A stretch of 64,000 nucleotides of DNA from Mansonella perstans (Eukaryota; Nematoda; Chromadorea; Rhabditida; Onchocercidae), in assembly GCA_037074765.1 (NCBI GenBank), contig JBAMDO010000075.1, positions 1-64,000 of the forward strand, in the 5' to 3' direction. The notes under the pieces were generated by a model. That model had not been told where the DNA came from. It ran no database searches and saw only the letters and a program-made list of their open reading frames with translations. The translations under genes and the position numbers were made by a program. Of the stretch, positions 50,049-63,094 are shown piece after piece; the stretch's first letter is position 1; each line of letters starts with the position of its first letter.

Positions 50049-50174
50049 CTATTTATCTCTTTTGCCTGAATTTAATTTAATATGAAGATGAAAGAGGTAA
50101 AGCGATTGTAAAAGAATGGAAAAGATTGACGAATTGAATAGTTGAATTGCCGCTAGGCATTTCATACTGGCCAT
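50049..50174 (-). CDS. Possible 41-aa peptide with a GKR motif
   Basis: ATG on the minus strand opens 41 codons: MASMKCLAAIQLF, a hydrophobic stretch (SIFSILLQSLYLFHL) and LNSGKRDK before TAG. The front resembles a signal or anchor segment. Gly-Lys-Arg near the end is the classic amidation/cleavage motif of neuropeptide precursors. With a single motif this may be chance. Confidence 0.2.
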   Translation of the reverse strand: MASMKCLAAIQLFNSSIFSILLQSLYLFHLHIKLNSGKRDK

Positions 50175-50458
50175 AATGATTCTTTTTGAAAATTTTACCT
50201 TTCTATTTAATGTTTGTTTTAGTATTTGCATGGAACAATAAATCACTTTGTTGTTTACTTATTGAATTTTCAATCTTGTTAATCTAATTTTGAAGATTTG
50301 CAATTAAGTGTAAAATTACCAAGTCACTGCAAAATAACTCCGTCCAATTTTAAATATATTTTTAAAAGCAAAAGCGAAAACAAAATAATATCTTCTTTCT
50401 CATTGCTTTAAATAAATTTTTCAAATTTCATAAATAATTTTTAATGAAACAAAAATGC

Positions 50459-50575
50459 ACATGTATAATGTATATGTATGTCTATATATATATATATATA
50501 TACATATGTTATGTATGTATATATGTATATATATTTGTGAATGTATGTGTGTATGTATATGTGTGTATATGGAGA
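50459..50575. repeat. TATA/TATG microsatellite
   Basis: TA repeats (about 50,483-50,501) pass into TATG/TGTG repeats. Open frames over it on both strands are repeat artefacts. Confidence 0.9.
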
Positions 50576-53500
50576 AAAAATGATGTTGAATATAATTTGA
50601 CAAAATATGAATTCGAAAAAAAAGAGACGAAAATAATCATTGTAATTTTGGATTAAGAAAAATTTCCTTATAGCGATTTCGGATATTTTGTTTGTCCACA
50701 CAAGATGTCACACCGAATATGTCACGAAATTGTCGAAAACTCTTCCAACATTTATTGCCAATTTTAGTTTTTTTTTTCTCCAATAAATTTCTTTTGACTA
50801 TTCATAAAATGGCTCTCAAGAGACATAGAGAAAGAGAGAGAGATTATCCCAAATATCTATTTTCTAATTGTTTACGTTTTTTGCATTTGAAAATAAAAAA
50901 AGTTTTTTTTTTTGTTTTGATTGAGATGTTAAACGTCATCAAACTGTTCAGCTGTCGCTTTTATATTTGTTCAATATTAAAAAAAAAAAAAAAAAAATTC
51001 ACAGAAAGGAGCACTGATAAATTTTTAGCAATTATATTTAGAAAATGTACATTTTTTTTTTTCATTTATTGATAAATAAATTAAACACGTAGCCATTATT
51101 GTGATTAAAACTACTTTAATCTATAGTACGATAATTAGAGGTACTGTAATTTAGTACTTTAGTCAGTAAACCTACCGTAATTGGAGAGAAAAATTGGAGG
51201 AAAAAAAGGAAAGCATATTGTTGACGGTGCTAATGCATAGTGATGCATTATGCAATAAAAACTTTCACTTAAAAAAAAAAAAATTTTCCTGATTGCCCTT
51301 TCGACTAGCATTTTTTTCGTAATCAAATATTGTTGTTGTTGTTTAGTTTAATCTAATAATATCTTTCAATTCTTTTAAATTAACAATTACAAATTCAAAT
51401 AAAGTCAGTTTTTAGTACTGTGCTCAGTGAAATATCTCTCAAAAATTATGGTAATTTCTTTATTAACTGGTCACCATTTAATGAAAAGAAAAAGAAAAAA
51501 ACAAGCAAAAATTTTTTTAATATATTATTCACCTAAGATAACATAAAATATGCTGAAAAGATTACTGTAAAATGTGATTAATATGGCAGGATAGGTAAAA
51601 TACAGTAAATTAGGACAGAAAATTTTTTGTTTTTCTTTTAATTTTTTTAACAAGATACTTTCAACATACTGTCTTAAGAACTTATTACAACTGAAGATTT
51701 GCATATTTTAAAAGACAAGATTTTTTTTTTGTATTAAATAATGCTATAGTTAAACTTTATGAAATTTCAAAAGCCTTTTTGCTTAGCGAGTGTTAAATAT
51801 CATTGCTATTTTAGTGTATCTGATGTGTTTTAATTCTCTTCAGTTAATTACAATTACAAATTCAAATTTAATTATAAATTTACATAATACCGCTTTTGAC
51901 TTTATTACTCAGTGAAAATTCTTCATAAGAATTATTTTAAATCTGCTTTAAAATTTCATAATATTGTAAAAAAAAATTTTACTCGTAAAACGTTTATTCC
52001 TAACCACAATTAATTATGCAAGTTTCAACAGGTGAACTAATTTGATTAATTGATTAGTTCAAACAAAATTTTTTTCCCTTTGGAACATGTATTGCATTTT
52101 ATTATGTCAACATAATAATAATTATTGGAACATCTTAAAATTAATTGGAAATTTCAAAAAGAAAAAACTGGTTTAAAATTTTGTAGCATAAAGTTATTTT
52201 TTTGCATTTATTGTATATGCATTATAATTTTAATTCTTTATTTACAAAAAAAAAAAAAAAAAAAAAAAAAAAAACAACAGCAAATGAGAGAGAGAGAGAA
52301 GGAAGAAGGAAGAGATATTTCTTTTAAACGAAAAAACATTCAGCACATTGTTAAAGAAAATGAAAAAAACCCCATTTGATATTTCATCTATTAAATTTCA
52401 CACATCGAGAAATTGTTAATAACCGGAGTACATGAGTAAAAAAAAAAATTACATACAGTATTTATACGTACGTGTTTGACAGAACTTACGACTAGATTTC
52501 TAGCATGAGGAATGGAAAAAAAAAAAGAAAAAATTGGAGAATTTTTTTTATTGCTATTACACATTATTAATTAATTAGCAATCAACTAACTATTATTATT
52601 AATTAATCTAATTGTTTATTTACTCTATATTAATCTTTCTCACCATAAAAAGACATTTCTTCATTCTCTTCTATCACATAAAATCATGACATCGTAAAAT
52701 CTTTATCATCCACTGCAATTTTTTCACTTTTTTTTTTTTTTTTTTTTGTTCAAATCTCTTTTAAATACAATTATTTTAACAGATGAAGAATTTTCAAAAA
52801 TGGATAACAGAAGGAATAACGGAGAGAAAGATGTGCCATGAAGGAAGGTGACACCAAGAAGATGTTTAGGAAAAAGTTAACAAAACGAAAAAAAAATTGG
52901 AAAAAAAATCATGAATGTTCATTGAAGAAAATAGTAATGCAAGAATATAAAAGCAAAAAAAAAAAAAAAAGAAAAGTGAAATCACAGATTAGGTAGACGG
53001 CAACATATTGGTGACAACAAAAAAATCATGATGATGATGATGATAATGACAATGATGATGAATGAGAGATAATTAATACATACACCAAAAAATACATTTA
53101 TATTAATGAAAAATTTTCAATATGAGACAAATTCAAGCTGACAAGTAATTAATTTAAAAAAATTCAGAGAAATTTTAGAAATGAAAAAAAAGAAAACATA
53201 TCTTCGATTGATCGAATTGAATTTTATTTTTTAATTTCATTATTTATTGTTTTTCTTTCCTTCGTTTATGCTGCAGAAGAGATCAAAAAAGAATGAAGGA
53301 AAGAAAGAAAAAAACAGAGAGAGAGAGAGATAAGAAAAATTAAGAAAAAAAATAAAACGATAATTAATTGTTTTTCTTTATTTTCGAGGAACAAAACAAG
53401 AATATAATTAAATTGGCATAAATAATAATTGGTACGAAATGAACGGACAAAAAAAAAAAAAACAATTCGATCAAATTAAAGAACATTTGAAAAAAAAGCG

Positions 53501-54485
53501 AGCGAACTAGCGACAACTATTGAAAAGTATATCTAGCCATCATTTAATTTACCTGTTCAAGATCATTTTTTCTTTTTTTAAATTGTTTATTGATTGATTG
53601 ATTTGGCTTAATATTGGTCAATTTACAAAGTTAAGTCGCAGCACATTGTTGTTGTTGTTGCCTTGTTTTTTGGAAATGTCACAAAGGGGATGAGCTAACA
53701 ATTAAAAATTTTTTATTTTGAATTATAAAATTAAAAAAAGTTGAAATTATCAAAATTATTTTCATACTAAAAGAAAATGTCTTTCTCGCTCTTTCACTTT
53801 TCAATATTACACTTTTATTTTTTTTTTCATTCCAAATTCAAAATAGTTAAATTTTTTTTTCTAAATTTGTGCTGCGACAAAAAATGCTTTGAATGTACAA
53901 ATGTGTAATATAAAAAAAGAAAAAATGAAAATAATATAATTTTTAAATGTGCATATAAATACCACACATAAAGGCAAATCATCATCATATACAAATGAAT
54001 TGAAATATACTATCAAGTGAATTAAATTATCACGATTAAATTTTTTTTAGAATCATAATTTACATTCAAAAGCATAAAAAAATTACAGTTAATAATTAAT
54101 TAGTGTAAAATTTAATTTTATTAATGAAAAGAAAAAAAGGAGGAAATAATATAACAATAATTATTCATTCATCTGATAATAATCAATTTTAAAAAAAAGA
54201 AAAAATGAATGGGAAAATTAAAGCATTAATAAACAGGTTTACATTAAAAAAAAAATTCTTTATCATAAAATTTGACCAATTAAATTTGATCATTTGGCAA
54301 TTTCATTGTTTCATTGTTTTTATCAAAAATATTTTTTTATTCAGCCATTTGATTTCTTTTGTATTTTTGTTTTTTATTTTTTGTTTTGCTGTTTCTTTTT
54401 TGTTTGCTTCCAGTAATTTTAATTAATAATTTTAATGAAATAAAAATAGGTGATAAAGAACGAATGACCACTTTTGGCAAAACAG

Positions 54486-57400
54486 TTATGTAGATTGTGA
54501 AAAATGTGTTTGTGGTAATTCAACAAGTGTTACTGTACAACATGATGGATCATCTTGGGCCTGTTCAATATCGATAATAAATGTATCCTCATTACAGTAA
54601 TGCTTTAACATATCATCATCCAATTTTACCGTTACACCTTTTGTACATTGCTTAAATAAACCCGATATCTGAAATTAAAAAAAAAAATTTAATCATAGAT
54701 TTTGTAAGAGATTTTTAAATTTGATTATACTAATGAAAAAAAACGAAATCTGTTTTTTTTTTGCAAGAAACGAAGTGAAATGTTAAGGTTCAAATTGCTT
54801 GTAAAATTAATATCGAATTGTAAATTTAAAAAAAAAAAAAAAAATTTATTGAAAAAAAAGCGAATTATTACCTTTTCACTTTCAACACCAAATTTCTCAA
54901 CAACTGCTTGTATAAGACCAGTTAATGAGGGTGGTATAATATGTAGTGGCGTATAGATTTGTTCATCACGTTTTCTTACGTATAACATTACTGAAATTTC
55001 AATCAAAATTTAATTACATTAATTATTTCCATAAATACTAATTAGCTTAATAATATGTAAGTATTAAGTTATTTGTGTTCGCGTGTATTGGTTGTTTGTA
55101 CGCATAGATATGTACGTGTATGTGTGCAAGTATGTATGTCATGTATACGTGTATATATTTATGCGCTGTGTATGTATGTGTATGTACGTACCTATATGAA
55201 AGTATTTGTATATTCATATATATAAGTGTGCATGCATGCGTAAATCTATGTGGGTATATGTATGTCAAACATATGTATGTGTATAGATCTGCGTAAATGC
55301 GTCTGTGTATGCGTGTATATGCGTACGCTTGTGCGCTTTATGGCATGTGTGTATGTATGTATGCATGGTATGTGTATGCATGTATGTATGCATGTATGGT
55401 ATGTGTATGTATGTATATGTTCATATGTTTGTCTATGCATATGTACATGCGAATGTATGCGTGTATGCGCGTGCTATACGTTTTATATGCATTTGTTTAC
55501 GTATTCAGTTATGTATGTATGTATGTATGTATGTACGTATGTATGTACTAATTATAACTGATAAAAATATTGCACTTTTTTTTGCAATCGTTAATTGTGA
55601 ATTTTTAAAAATTAATGAAATTTTTTTTTGTTAATTTTAAAAATTATCAAATCAAATAGAAAATAAAAATTTATAGAAAAAAGAAGAGAATTTTAAAAAA
55701 GACTTAAAAAAGAATTTTACAGTAAGTTTACACATTGAAGTTTTAAAGAAAAAAGAAAACATAAGCAAACAAAATGAAAGAAAAAAAATAAAAGTGACAG
55801 TCACTGTACAAGCAATTAAATCAAAAAAAAAAAAAAAAATTGAAATTTTTCCCATTTGTCGTTTTATGATTTTTATTTTTATTTATTTATTTTTTATTAA
55901 ATGCTGCATCAAATTTTCTTTCAAAACAAAAATCAAAATGAAAATGAAAAAAATCTTTTTTTTCCAAAGAACAGAAATTCTTTAAGAAAACACTTTAAAG
56001 TATTTTAATTTGGGTATTTTTAAAATTTTAATTTTGTCTAAGAAAAAAAGATTTCATTTCAAAAACATTTGTTTTTTGTTTTAAAAATAGAAACATGACT
56101 ATACGAATAGATATTGTTATTGTTGACTGATTGAGAAAATCTATTGGACAGATATTTTCGTGGCTAAGAAAATCTAGCAGAGATTTTTTTAGCCAAAAAA
56201 ACAATGTTATCATCAAAATTAAGCATGTGCTAATTAATTAGTGACGAAAAACAAAAATGAAATACAGTACTGTTGGGAAAAAAATTTCTGAAATTATGAT
56301 ATATGATTTTTTTTGTTGAAAAATGAATCATCATCATCATATGATTGCCAAATGTTGATGATCAAACAAAATGTGTAAAGGCAGCTTTCGATTAGCATAC
56401 GGTATTCATAGGCATCACTGAAGGCAATGACAACCAATCAGATATCGAACAGAGGGAAACTTTTTTTTTTTTTTGGACCAATGATTTTATTAATACATTA
56501 CTGATTAGAAATAATTATCAGTGCAGAATATGTGATTACTGCTTAGTAATATAAAATTATATTGATTGCAAAAAATAAATTAGTAATTCTTTAGGCTAAT
56601 AATTGTTTTGAGAGTATCGTAGAAGTTATTTCATTATTGATATGGTAGTTTTTGTTTCATTGTTACTATTCAAGAAAAAAAAAAAAAAACAAGACAATAT
56701 TTTGGAACTAAATCTTACATCAAATTAATTGATAAAAACTAAATAAATTTAAAAATTTCATTTTATTAATTAGAATATTTCACAAAAAGATATACAACAA
56801 TTTCTAGTAATAAATAACTTTTTTTTTTTGAAATATGCTGCAACAATTTCAGAATTTTTTCAAATTATAATTAATTAATTAACAATGCAAAGTTGATTAG
56901 TTTAAAATTTTGATTTCTCTTAAATTAATTAGTAAAAATGAATCAAAAAAAAAAAAACTTACTCCTTTCTGATGTTCTGGGCCGTTTTGCAACCGGTTCC
57001 AGTTCTGATAATGGATCAAATGCAAGGCTACTTTCCAGATAACGTGAATCATACTCGTCAGGTCCAATAAATAAAGCAGCACGTTTCGTTAGATCACTCA
57101 TATGATAAAATTCCGAACGTTCACATGGCTCATGATATTCTCCGTCTGATTTTTTACGTCCTACAAAAAACATTCTTTATTTTACGCTTTGTCCTTTCTT
57201 TTTTTTTAATTTTTAATTTAAAAATAAGCAATTAGTACATGTATTAAAAAAAAAATAAAAAACAAATGACAAAAGCACCCAATATGGAAAAAAAAGAAAG
57301 AAAAAAAACGTCATTGATAGTTTAAATGAAATTATTTTATAAAAAAAAATTTTGCAAAAAAAACAAATTTTAAAAAATGCCCATTAATTATGTCAAAATT

Positions 57401-60400
57401 TTAAATTTAAATTTAATTTTATGCAAAATATCTATTTGCATTACACTTTTTGTTTTTTGAATAAATACATTTTTTAAATGTTTTGGGTGCTTTTATCATT
57501 TTTTTAAATTTATCTTCTTTATTTTTTTTTAGCAAATAAAATGAAAAAAAAAGCAAATGACATTGAGCTGTTAAAAAAAAAAAAAAAAAAAACACGACAC
57601 GTAAACAAAGCGTAAAAAATTTGATTGACAATAAAAAAAAATTTCGACAAACGCAAAAGTTTTTTAGAAAAGAAACCGGAAGAAAGAGCGATAGAGAAAG
57701 AGAGAGACAAGGAGAGAAAGGAAATGAAATAAAAAAAAAAAGAATTTTTTTTTTGTTTTGGTTTTTGATAAAATAACCTTGAAGCTTGCGTTTTTCATCC
57801 CTTCGCGTCTCATGTAGCATTTTTCGATTAGCACCCTATAAAGCTATTTATACGTATGAGGTTAAGTTCAGTTATGTTAAAACATTTTATAGCAAAAAAA
57901 AAAAAAAAAAACTGAAAAAGTAAATTGGAGAGAAGAAAAGAAACAAAGAAGGAAAGATGAAAAAGCATTTTATTTTACGTTACAGTAAGCTTTCTCAAGA
58001 AAAACAATGAAACGTAAGACATCATAGCAATTTATGTAAATTTAAGTTAATTTTTAAAACTATTTTTCATTCCATAAAATTATTAAAATTAATGTATCGA
58101 ATTTGTTTGTTTGTTTTTGTACATTTTTCTTTTTTCTGCTATTGTTGTTGTTATCATTGCTGTTATCGTTGCTTTTTTGCTATTATTGAACAAGTAAATA
58201 TATGAACGTGTATGTATTCTTCAGTTTTTTGCTATTGTTCCGATTGTTGTTATTGTTGCTGCTGTTGTTTTTATCGCTGCTACTGTTGTTGCTTGAACAA
58301 GCAAATATGTGAATATGTGTTTTCTTCAGTTACTTGCTTTTGATATCGTTATTGTTCTCATTGTTGTTATTGTTATTGAACAAGTATGTATATATATACA
58401 TATGTACATACGCATTACAGGGACAATATGACGATACACAAACACAACTTGTCAATAATAATAATGTCAATAAAAAAACAAAAACGCAATAGCTAGGCAT
58501 AATATGAAATAATTGTTATAGCCAAGGACATTTTTTGATGAAGAAAAATTTCTTTTTTTTTTCAAATTCATGAAAAAAATTGGGGAAAAAATGGGAGAAA
58601 CGAAATAATAAATGTAACAAAAATGATGAAACAAAATTTAATCATGGAATTTAAATTTAAATCAATATACTTGGCTATAACAAAAAGCATACGCAATTAT
58701 TGTTATTATCACTTTATTATTATTGTTATTATTATGGCTGTTAATTTATTACGCGCTCGTTTATTTGATTTATTTATTTTTTTTAAATTTCAATTATCTC
58801 AGTTTACCTGTTAATTTACGCTTTTGTGCTCTTTTGTCCTCGTCACGTAACTTTCTTTCTGCTCCCTAAGTTAAAAAACAGAATTGTTTCAAATTTTTTT
58901 TTTTTTTTTTTTTAATAAAACTAATTTATTTTATAAATGATCTTAAAGCTTAAAGCAAGTCTACGATAATTGAACAAACAAAATGATTTCATACAACCAA
59001 TAATGAAATTTAAAAATAATAAAATCGTATAATATTCAAATGCTTGAAAGACTAAAGGAAAAAACGACACATTTTAGAGGTATAATTATAGACAAAAAAG
59101 AAATAAAACTGAAAAATAATTTTGAAGGAACAATTTTCTTATGGATTATTGATTTCTTAAAATAAATTACAATAATTAATTACAGAATATTAATTATTAT
59201 TAACATGGTAATTTTAATAATTGATTTTTTCAGGAAATAATTGACAATTTAATTTTTCAAAAAGAATTTTGTAATGCAATTTTTTTATATTAAGAAAAGT
59301 TGAAATTATTTAATTAAACAATTTTATTTTGATTTTTTGAATTTTTTTACTACAATTATTCAAAAACAATGGAACAAAATCATTAATAAGACATTTTGCA
59401 ATTTGCATGTTTTTAATCTTAAATTTTCAAAATTTTTTTTCAATTACTACAAAAATTAGCAATTAACAGCTTTATTGTTCAATTGCAAAATTTAATTTTT
59501 CCGAAATTTTAAATCGTATTGGCGGAAGTCTTGAATTTTGGGATTTTTTAAAAAAAAATTTTAACCTAAAATTATTTTTCAAAAATTAATTAATTAGCTA
59601 ACCTTATCACAAAATACCTTAATTTGGCAATAACCACGATGAAATGGAACATCGGTGCTATCATTTTCATCATATGTGTCAATTTGAATATGAAGTGGCA
59701 GACCTTTGACACCTTTTTGATTGCTGAAATCCGTTGATAAACATTGTACTGCAATGCTAATCTGAAAAATTGATAATCCTAAAAATTTTTAAGAATTGAA
59801 AATTTTGGTGAAATTTTTCTTTCAAAAATAAAAATTGAAACTTTTGATAACGAAAAGAAATTTTAAAAGGAAAAAAAAGAAAAAAAAATCAAAAAAATTT
59901 ATTTGAACACAGTAAAAAAATTAACGGTAAAACTAAATGAGTGTTATTTATCGTTTCTAATTTTTATCATACGAATTTTGATGGAAACGAAATTTTCCGA
60001 TAAAAATTTCGAATCAGTCAAGTAATCAGTTAATTGATTAATTAATTAATCGCGCAATTTTTGATTAACAAATAAATAAGTAATCATTTTACCAAAAACT
60101 TATTATCACGATGCAATATAATTTAAGAAAAAAAATTATTGATTGAAAAAAAAACGAAAATGATTGATAGTATAAAAAATTGTTTGAAATGAACTGGAAT
60201 TATGTTGTGTCGCTCACTTGCTATAATTTGTCACTTGTTAACAATAACATTAAAAAAGCAATAAACAAATGAAAAATTAAATTGAAAGTCTTCTTTAGGT
60301 ACTTTAGGTAGTGCAAAATTAAGCTAAAATCTAAATTTAATATCTAAAATAAATTAATCGAAAGATCAAAGAATGAAGAAATTAGTCATTCATATTTTGA

Positions 60401-63094
60401 CGAAAAAAAATTGAAATTTTTTATTAACTGCGCAATTAATGAGCTTCTATCTAATGATTAATAAGATTGCTGCTGGTCAAATGCAAAAATTGTATTGAAG
60501 TTTTAAAAATTATTAGAATTTGTTGAATTTTTTTCTTTCTTGCTAAATTTTTTTTTGAAAGTTTATTTATCATGAATTAGCAATTAGCACGTTTCTTAAA
60601 TTAGCAGATTAATTAATTAAAAATTTATGAAAATGATTGACTGGATCGATTGCTTTGGCCAATAAATAAGATTAATAGTGATTAGATAATAACCATTCCT
60701 AATAATTAGATTATTAATGACAAGATAACGATCAGTCCTAATAAATAAGACTATTAGTGATAAGATAACAATAATTCCTAATAGCTGGTTATAAAAAACT
60801 TTCAAACCTTAACATTTGATTGTTCTGTTGGATTCCAATAGAATTGCACAGCATTATGCGCAATCTCTTCAATTTGTCCAATCATACCAGAGCTATTTTT
60901 AGCATCAATTTCCAAAATTCTTTGCTTCACTGAATGTTGCCTTGAATGCCAAAATTGCCAAGTCTTAATCTCCTCTTCATAGGTTTTATCCTCTCGAAAA
61001 ACGATCATTAATTGACTCTGAAAAAAATAAAATATTACATAAAAATAGTAAAATTTATTTTTTTCATTTACATTAGCTTAAATTGCAAAATTTTTGAAAA
61101 AAAAAGTTCTTGAATTTTTTTTTGAAATCATTTGAAATTAATTAAATTTAATTAATAAAAATTGTTTATCAAAAATTAAGCATAAAAAAAAACTACAAGA
61201 TAAAGAGTTTTTTTATAAAAATGAGAATAATTTGCATTTGTGTTGGAAAAAATTTTCCAACTATGCTTGATATTATTGAATGACTGATGTCATATGACTA
61301 ATTTGATAATGGCTAGGCCAAAAATCTTGACCAAAAGAAAATTAACTTAACTATACTTTTCTTTACTTATATTAATCATTATTAAAATGAAATGTACTAA
61401 GCAAATATTAATGAATAATTTTTTCGCAAATCATTTAAGCAATTACAGTATGAAAGAGAAAATTAATTATCAAAAAAGAAAATACGCAAAAGAAAACTTT
61501 TTTTTCCAAATTAATTAACTATTTGAAAAAACTGAACTCATATCAGAGCCATATTTTTTTCAAAACAATTGGAAATTTTTAGTGAAAATTTAAAGTTTTT
61601 TTTTTTTTTTAAATCATACATTTCTAATAAAACAAAAGGAAAAATATTTGCCTAATAGTTTTAATAAATTGTTAATTAGTTTAAAAACATGTTGGGATTT
61701 TTTTTCTAAACATAGCATTTGTAATTCATCTCCTATATATATGAGAAAACTTAATAATAAGTTGTTTACCTATACGTTAAATTTACAGTATGATGGAGAA
61801 ATAGGTCTAGTTCTTGTGGTAATAATAACAGCAGTGGCGGTGATAGTTGTTCATATCTTAATCTACAATAACAAGTTAGTCTAGCCTGTTTTTCTATTAA
61901 CATTATCAATACCGGTTCTAGATTACTAGTAGTACTATCGATACAACTAAATACTGGCATTACTGACATTACTACTACTACTACTGGTACTACTGCAACA
62001 ACAAAACGCTGATACTACTACTCCCAGTAAATTCTGGTCCTGTTGGTACATTTGAATAGTGGTAGTAAATACTAGTAAATACTCGTACTAGTAAGTACTG
62101 GTACCATTGATATAATTATAAACCTGGTACTGATAGAACTGGGTACCCTACTACCGGTATCACAAAAATACTGGTATTATTAAATACTGAGAATACTGGT
62201 ATTACCAAAACTGGTAATGGTAGTACCATTAACTATTATTATTAATGAATACTGGCATTACTGGTATTAATAGTAAAGTATTCTACTGCTTGCAAAGGCA
62301 CATCACAGTATTATTGCTGTAGCAAAAGAACAGGAATTAAAAATAAGTAACTATTTTATATATTAATTAGCAAAAAAAAAAATGATATTTTCAAGTATTA
62401 AAAAAATTTTTTTAATACTTTTTGGTTATACAAATGAAAAAAAAACTTCGAAATTTCCTTAACCAAACCTTTTAAATTTTAATAACATTTAATTTTTTAT
62501 ATATAAATAACAAATTAATATTAAATAATTGTGAAATTAAAAAAAAACTTTACAAATTTTTTTTATTATTCCATTTTTTTCATTAAATATTTTAATAATA
62601 CTTTAAGTTTATATAATTAAAATTATATTTAAATAAAAAAGCGAAGGTAAATTAAATACTAGTAAAAAGTATAAGAAGCAATTAAATCCATTAATTAATT
62701 GGTGTTTAATTATATTTCGCAAAAAGCTTGGAAGATTTCCATTGCCAAAAATTGAAAATTCAATATTTTAATTAATTATAATGTAAGTTAAAAAATAAAT
62801 GTTAAAAATATTATAATCGTTAATTCCATTAGTTAAAAAAATATGCTAATTAAAAGTAACTCATTTATTTAAAGGCCAATTATTTAATATTATAAGGTAT
62901 TTTTGTAGGAAAAATGAAAAGCAAAACTTACTTTAACCGTAGGACTTTTTAATGGTTTACAAAGATCCGGAATGTAATCAAATGAGACAGTATAAAATTG
63001 TCCTTTATTGACGTATGTCATTCGATCATCCTCCTTCCGAACAGATGTTGATATTGGTGCTTCTAATACGTATTGAAAACCCAGACTATTTTCT
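54486..63094 (-). CDS. grh-1: Grainyhead transcription factor, C-terminal part (5' exons outside window)
   Basis: DNA-binding regulator of epidermal and cuticle genes. Visible exons in order: 63094-62932, 61017-60808, 59761-59603, then 58865-58808 or 57835-57778, 57160-56963, 54990-54872, 54668-54486; about 362 residues. The CP2/Grainyhead DNA-binding domain shows [88 protein letters not shown] and [10 protein letters not shown]. The C-terminal dimerisation domain shows [52 protein letters not shown] and ends [15 protein letters not shown]. The N-terminal activation region must lie beyond 64,000. The 58-nt exon pair is treated separately. Identification is firm. Confidence 0.95.
55075..55552. 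repeat. Long TATG/TGTA microsatellite in a grh-1 intron
   Basis: Nearly 480 bp of imperfect TATG, TGTG and CATG tetranucleotides, ending in clean TATG copies (55,513-55,548). It lies in the intron 54,991-56,962. Four long overlapping open frames over it are repeat artefacts. Confidence 0.92.
57778..57835 (-). other. grh-1: grh-1 alternative 58-nt exon, divergent version
   Basis: Acceptor TTTATAG and donor GTTATT. It reads [19 protein letters not shown], starts at a codon boundary and ends one base into the next codon. Length and phase equal those of 58808-58865. Using both exons in one mRNA would shift the frame of the next exon. Confidence 0.75.
58196..58390. repeat. Imperfect tandem repeat between the two grh-1 alternative exons
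   Basis: GAACAAG followed by AAATAT, TTCTTCAGTT and TTGTTGTTATTGTTGCTGCT recurs with a period of roughly 110-125 bp, two copies plus the start of a third at about 58,380. It sits in the intron separating the alternative exons. Confidence 0.65.
58808..58865 (-). other. grh-1: grh-1 alternative 58-nt exon, canonical version
   Basis: Acceptor AACTTAG and donor GTAAAC. It reads [19 protein letters not shown], very close to the GAERKIRDEERK block that ends the DNA-binding domain of animal Grainyhead proteins. It is therefore the ancestral version. Confidence 0.85.
61018..62931. other. Large grh-1 intron
   Basis: The intron between the first two visible exons. Besides the TACTGGTA-rich block it is poly-A/T-rich, and I see no exon in it. 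Confidence 0.6.
61895..62290. repeat. Degenerate TACTGGTA/TACTAGTA-rich block in a grh-1 intron
   Basis: ACTGGTA, ACTAGTA, ACCGGTA and their complements recur every 10-25 bases for about 400 bp, for example ACTACTGGTACTACTG near 61,981 and AATACTGGTATTACC near 62,192. The unit is degenerate with no fixed period, and many instances are palindromic (TACTAGTA, TACCGGTA). Confidence 0.75.

Larger units (their letters stand above)
47647..54485. other. Long intergenic stretch left of grh-1's 3' end
   Basis: About 6.8 kb of AT-rich DNA with microsatellites (TG at 49,951-49,966; TATA/TATG at 50,459-50,575; ATG at 53,027-53,060) and many poly-A runs. Two weak coding candidates are listed separately (49,082-49,320 and 50,049-50,174). 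Nothing else is supported. Confidence 0.5.

Noticed and set aside
49758..50069. 103-codon plus-strand ORF
   Set aside because: Driven by T-rich DNA and a TG microsatellite. Phe/Ile/Cys/Val composition with no splice context.
50421..50701. ORFs rich in Tyr, Ile, His over 50.4-50.7 kb
   Set aside because: Produced by the TATA/TATG microsatellite.
50692..51072. 126-codon plus-strand ORF
   Set aside because: Passes through several poly-A/T runs (Phe and Lys tracts), with no splice sites or recognisable motif.
55250..55634. Several long overlapping plus- and minus-strand ORFs rich in Cys, Met, Val, Tyr or His, Thr
   Set aside because: They are translations of the TATG/TGTG microsatellite in all frames. 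They have no splice context.
57419..57820. 133-codon minus-strand ORF
   Set aside because: Its first part is the grh-1 58-nt exon read through its donor into intron. The rest is poly-Phe/Ser from T-rich repeats.
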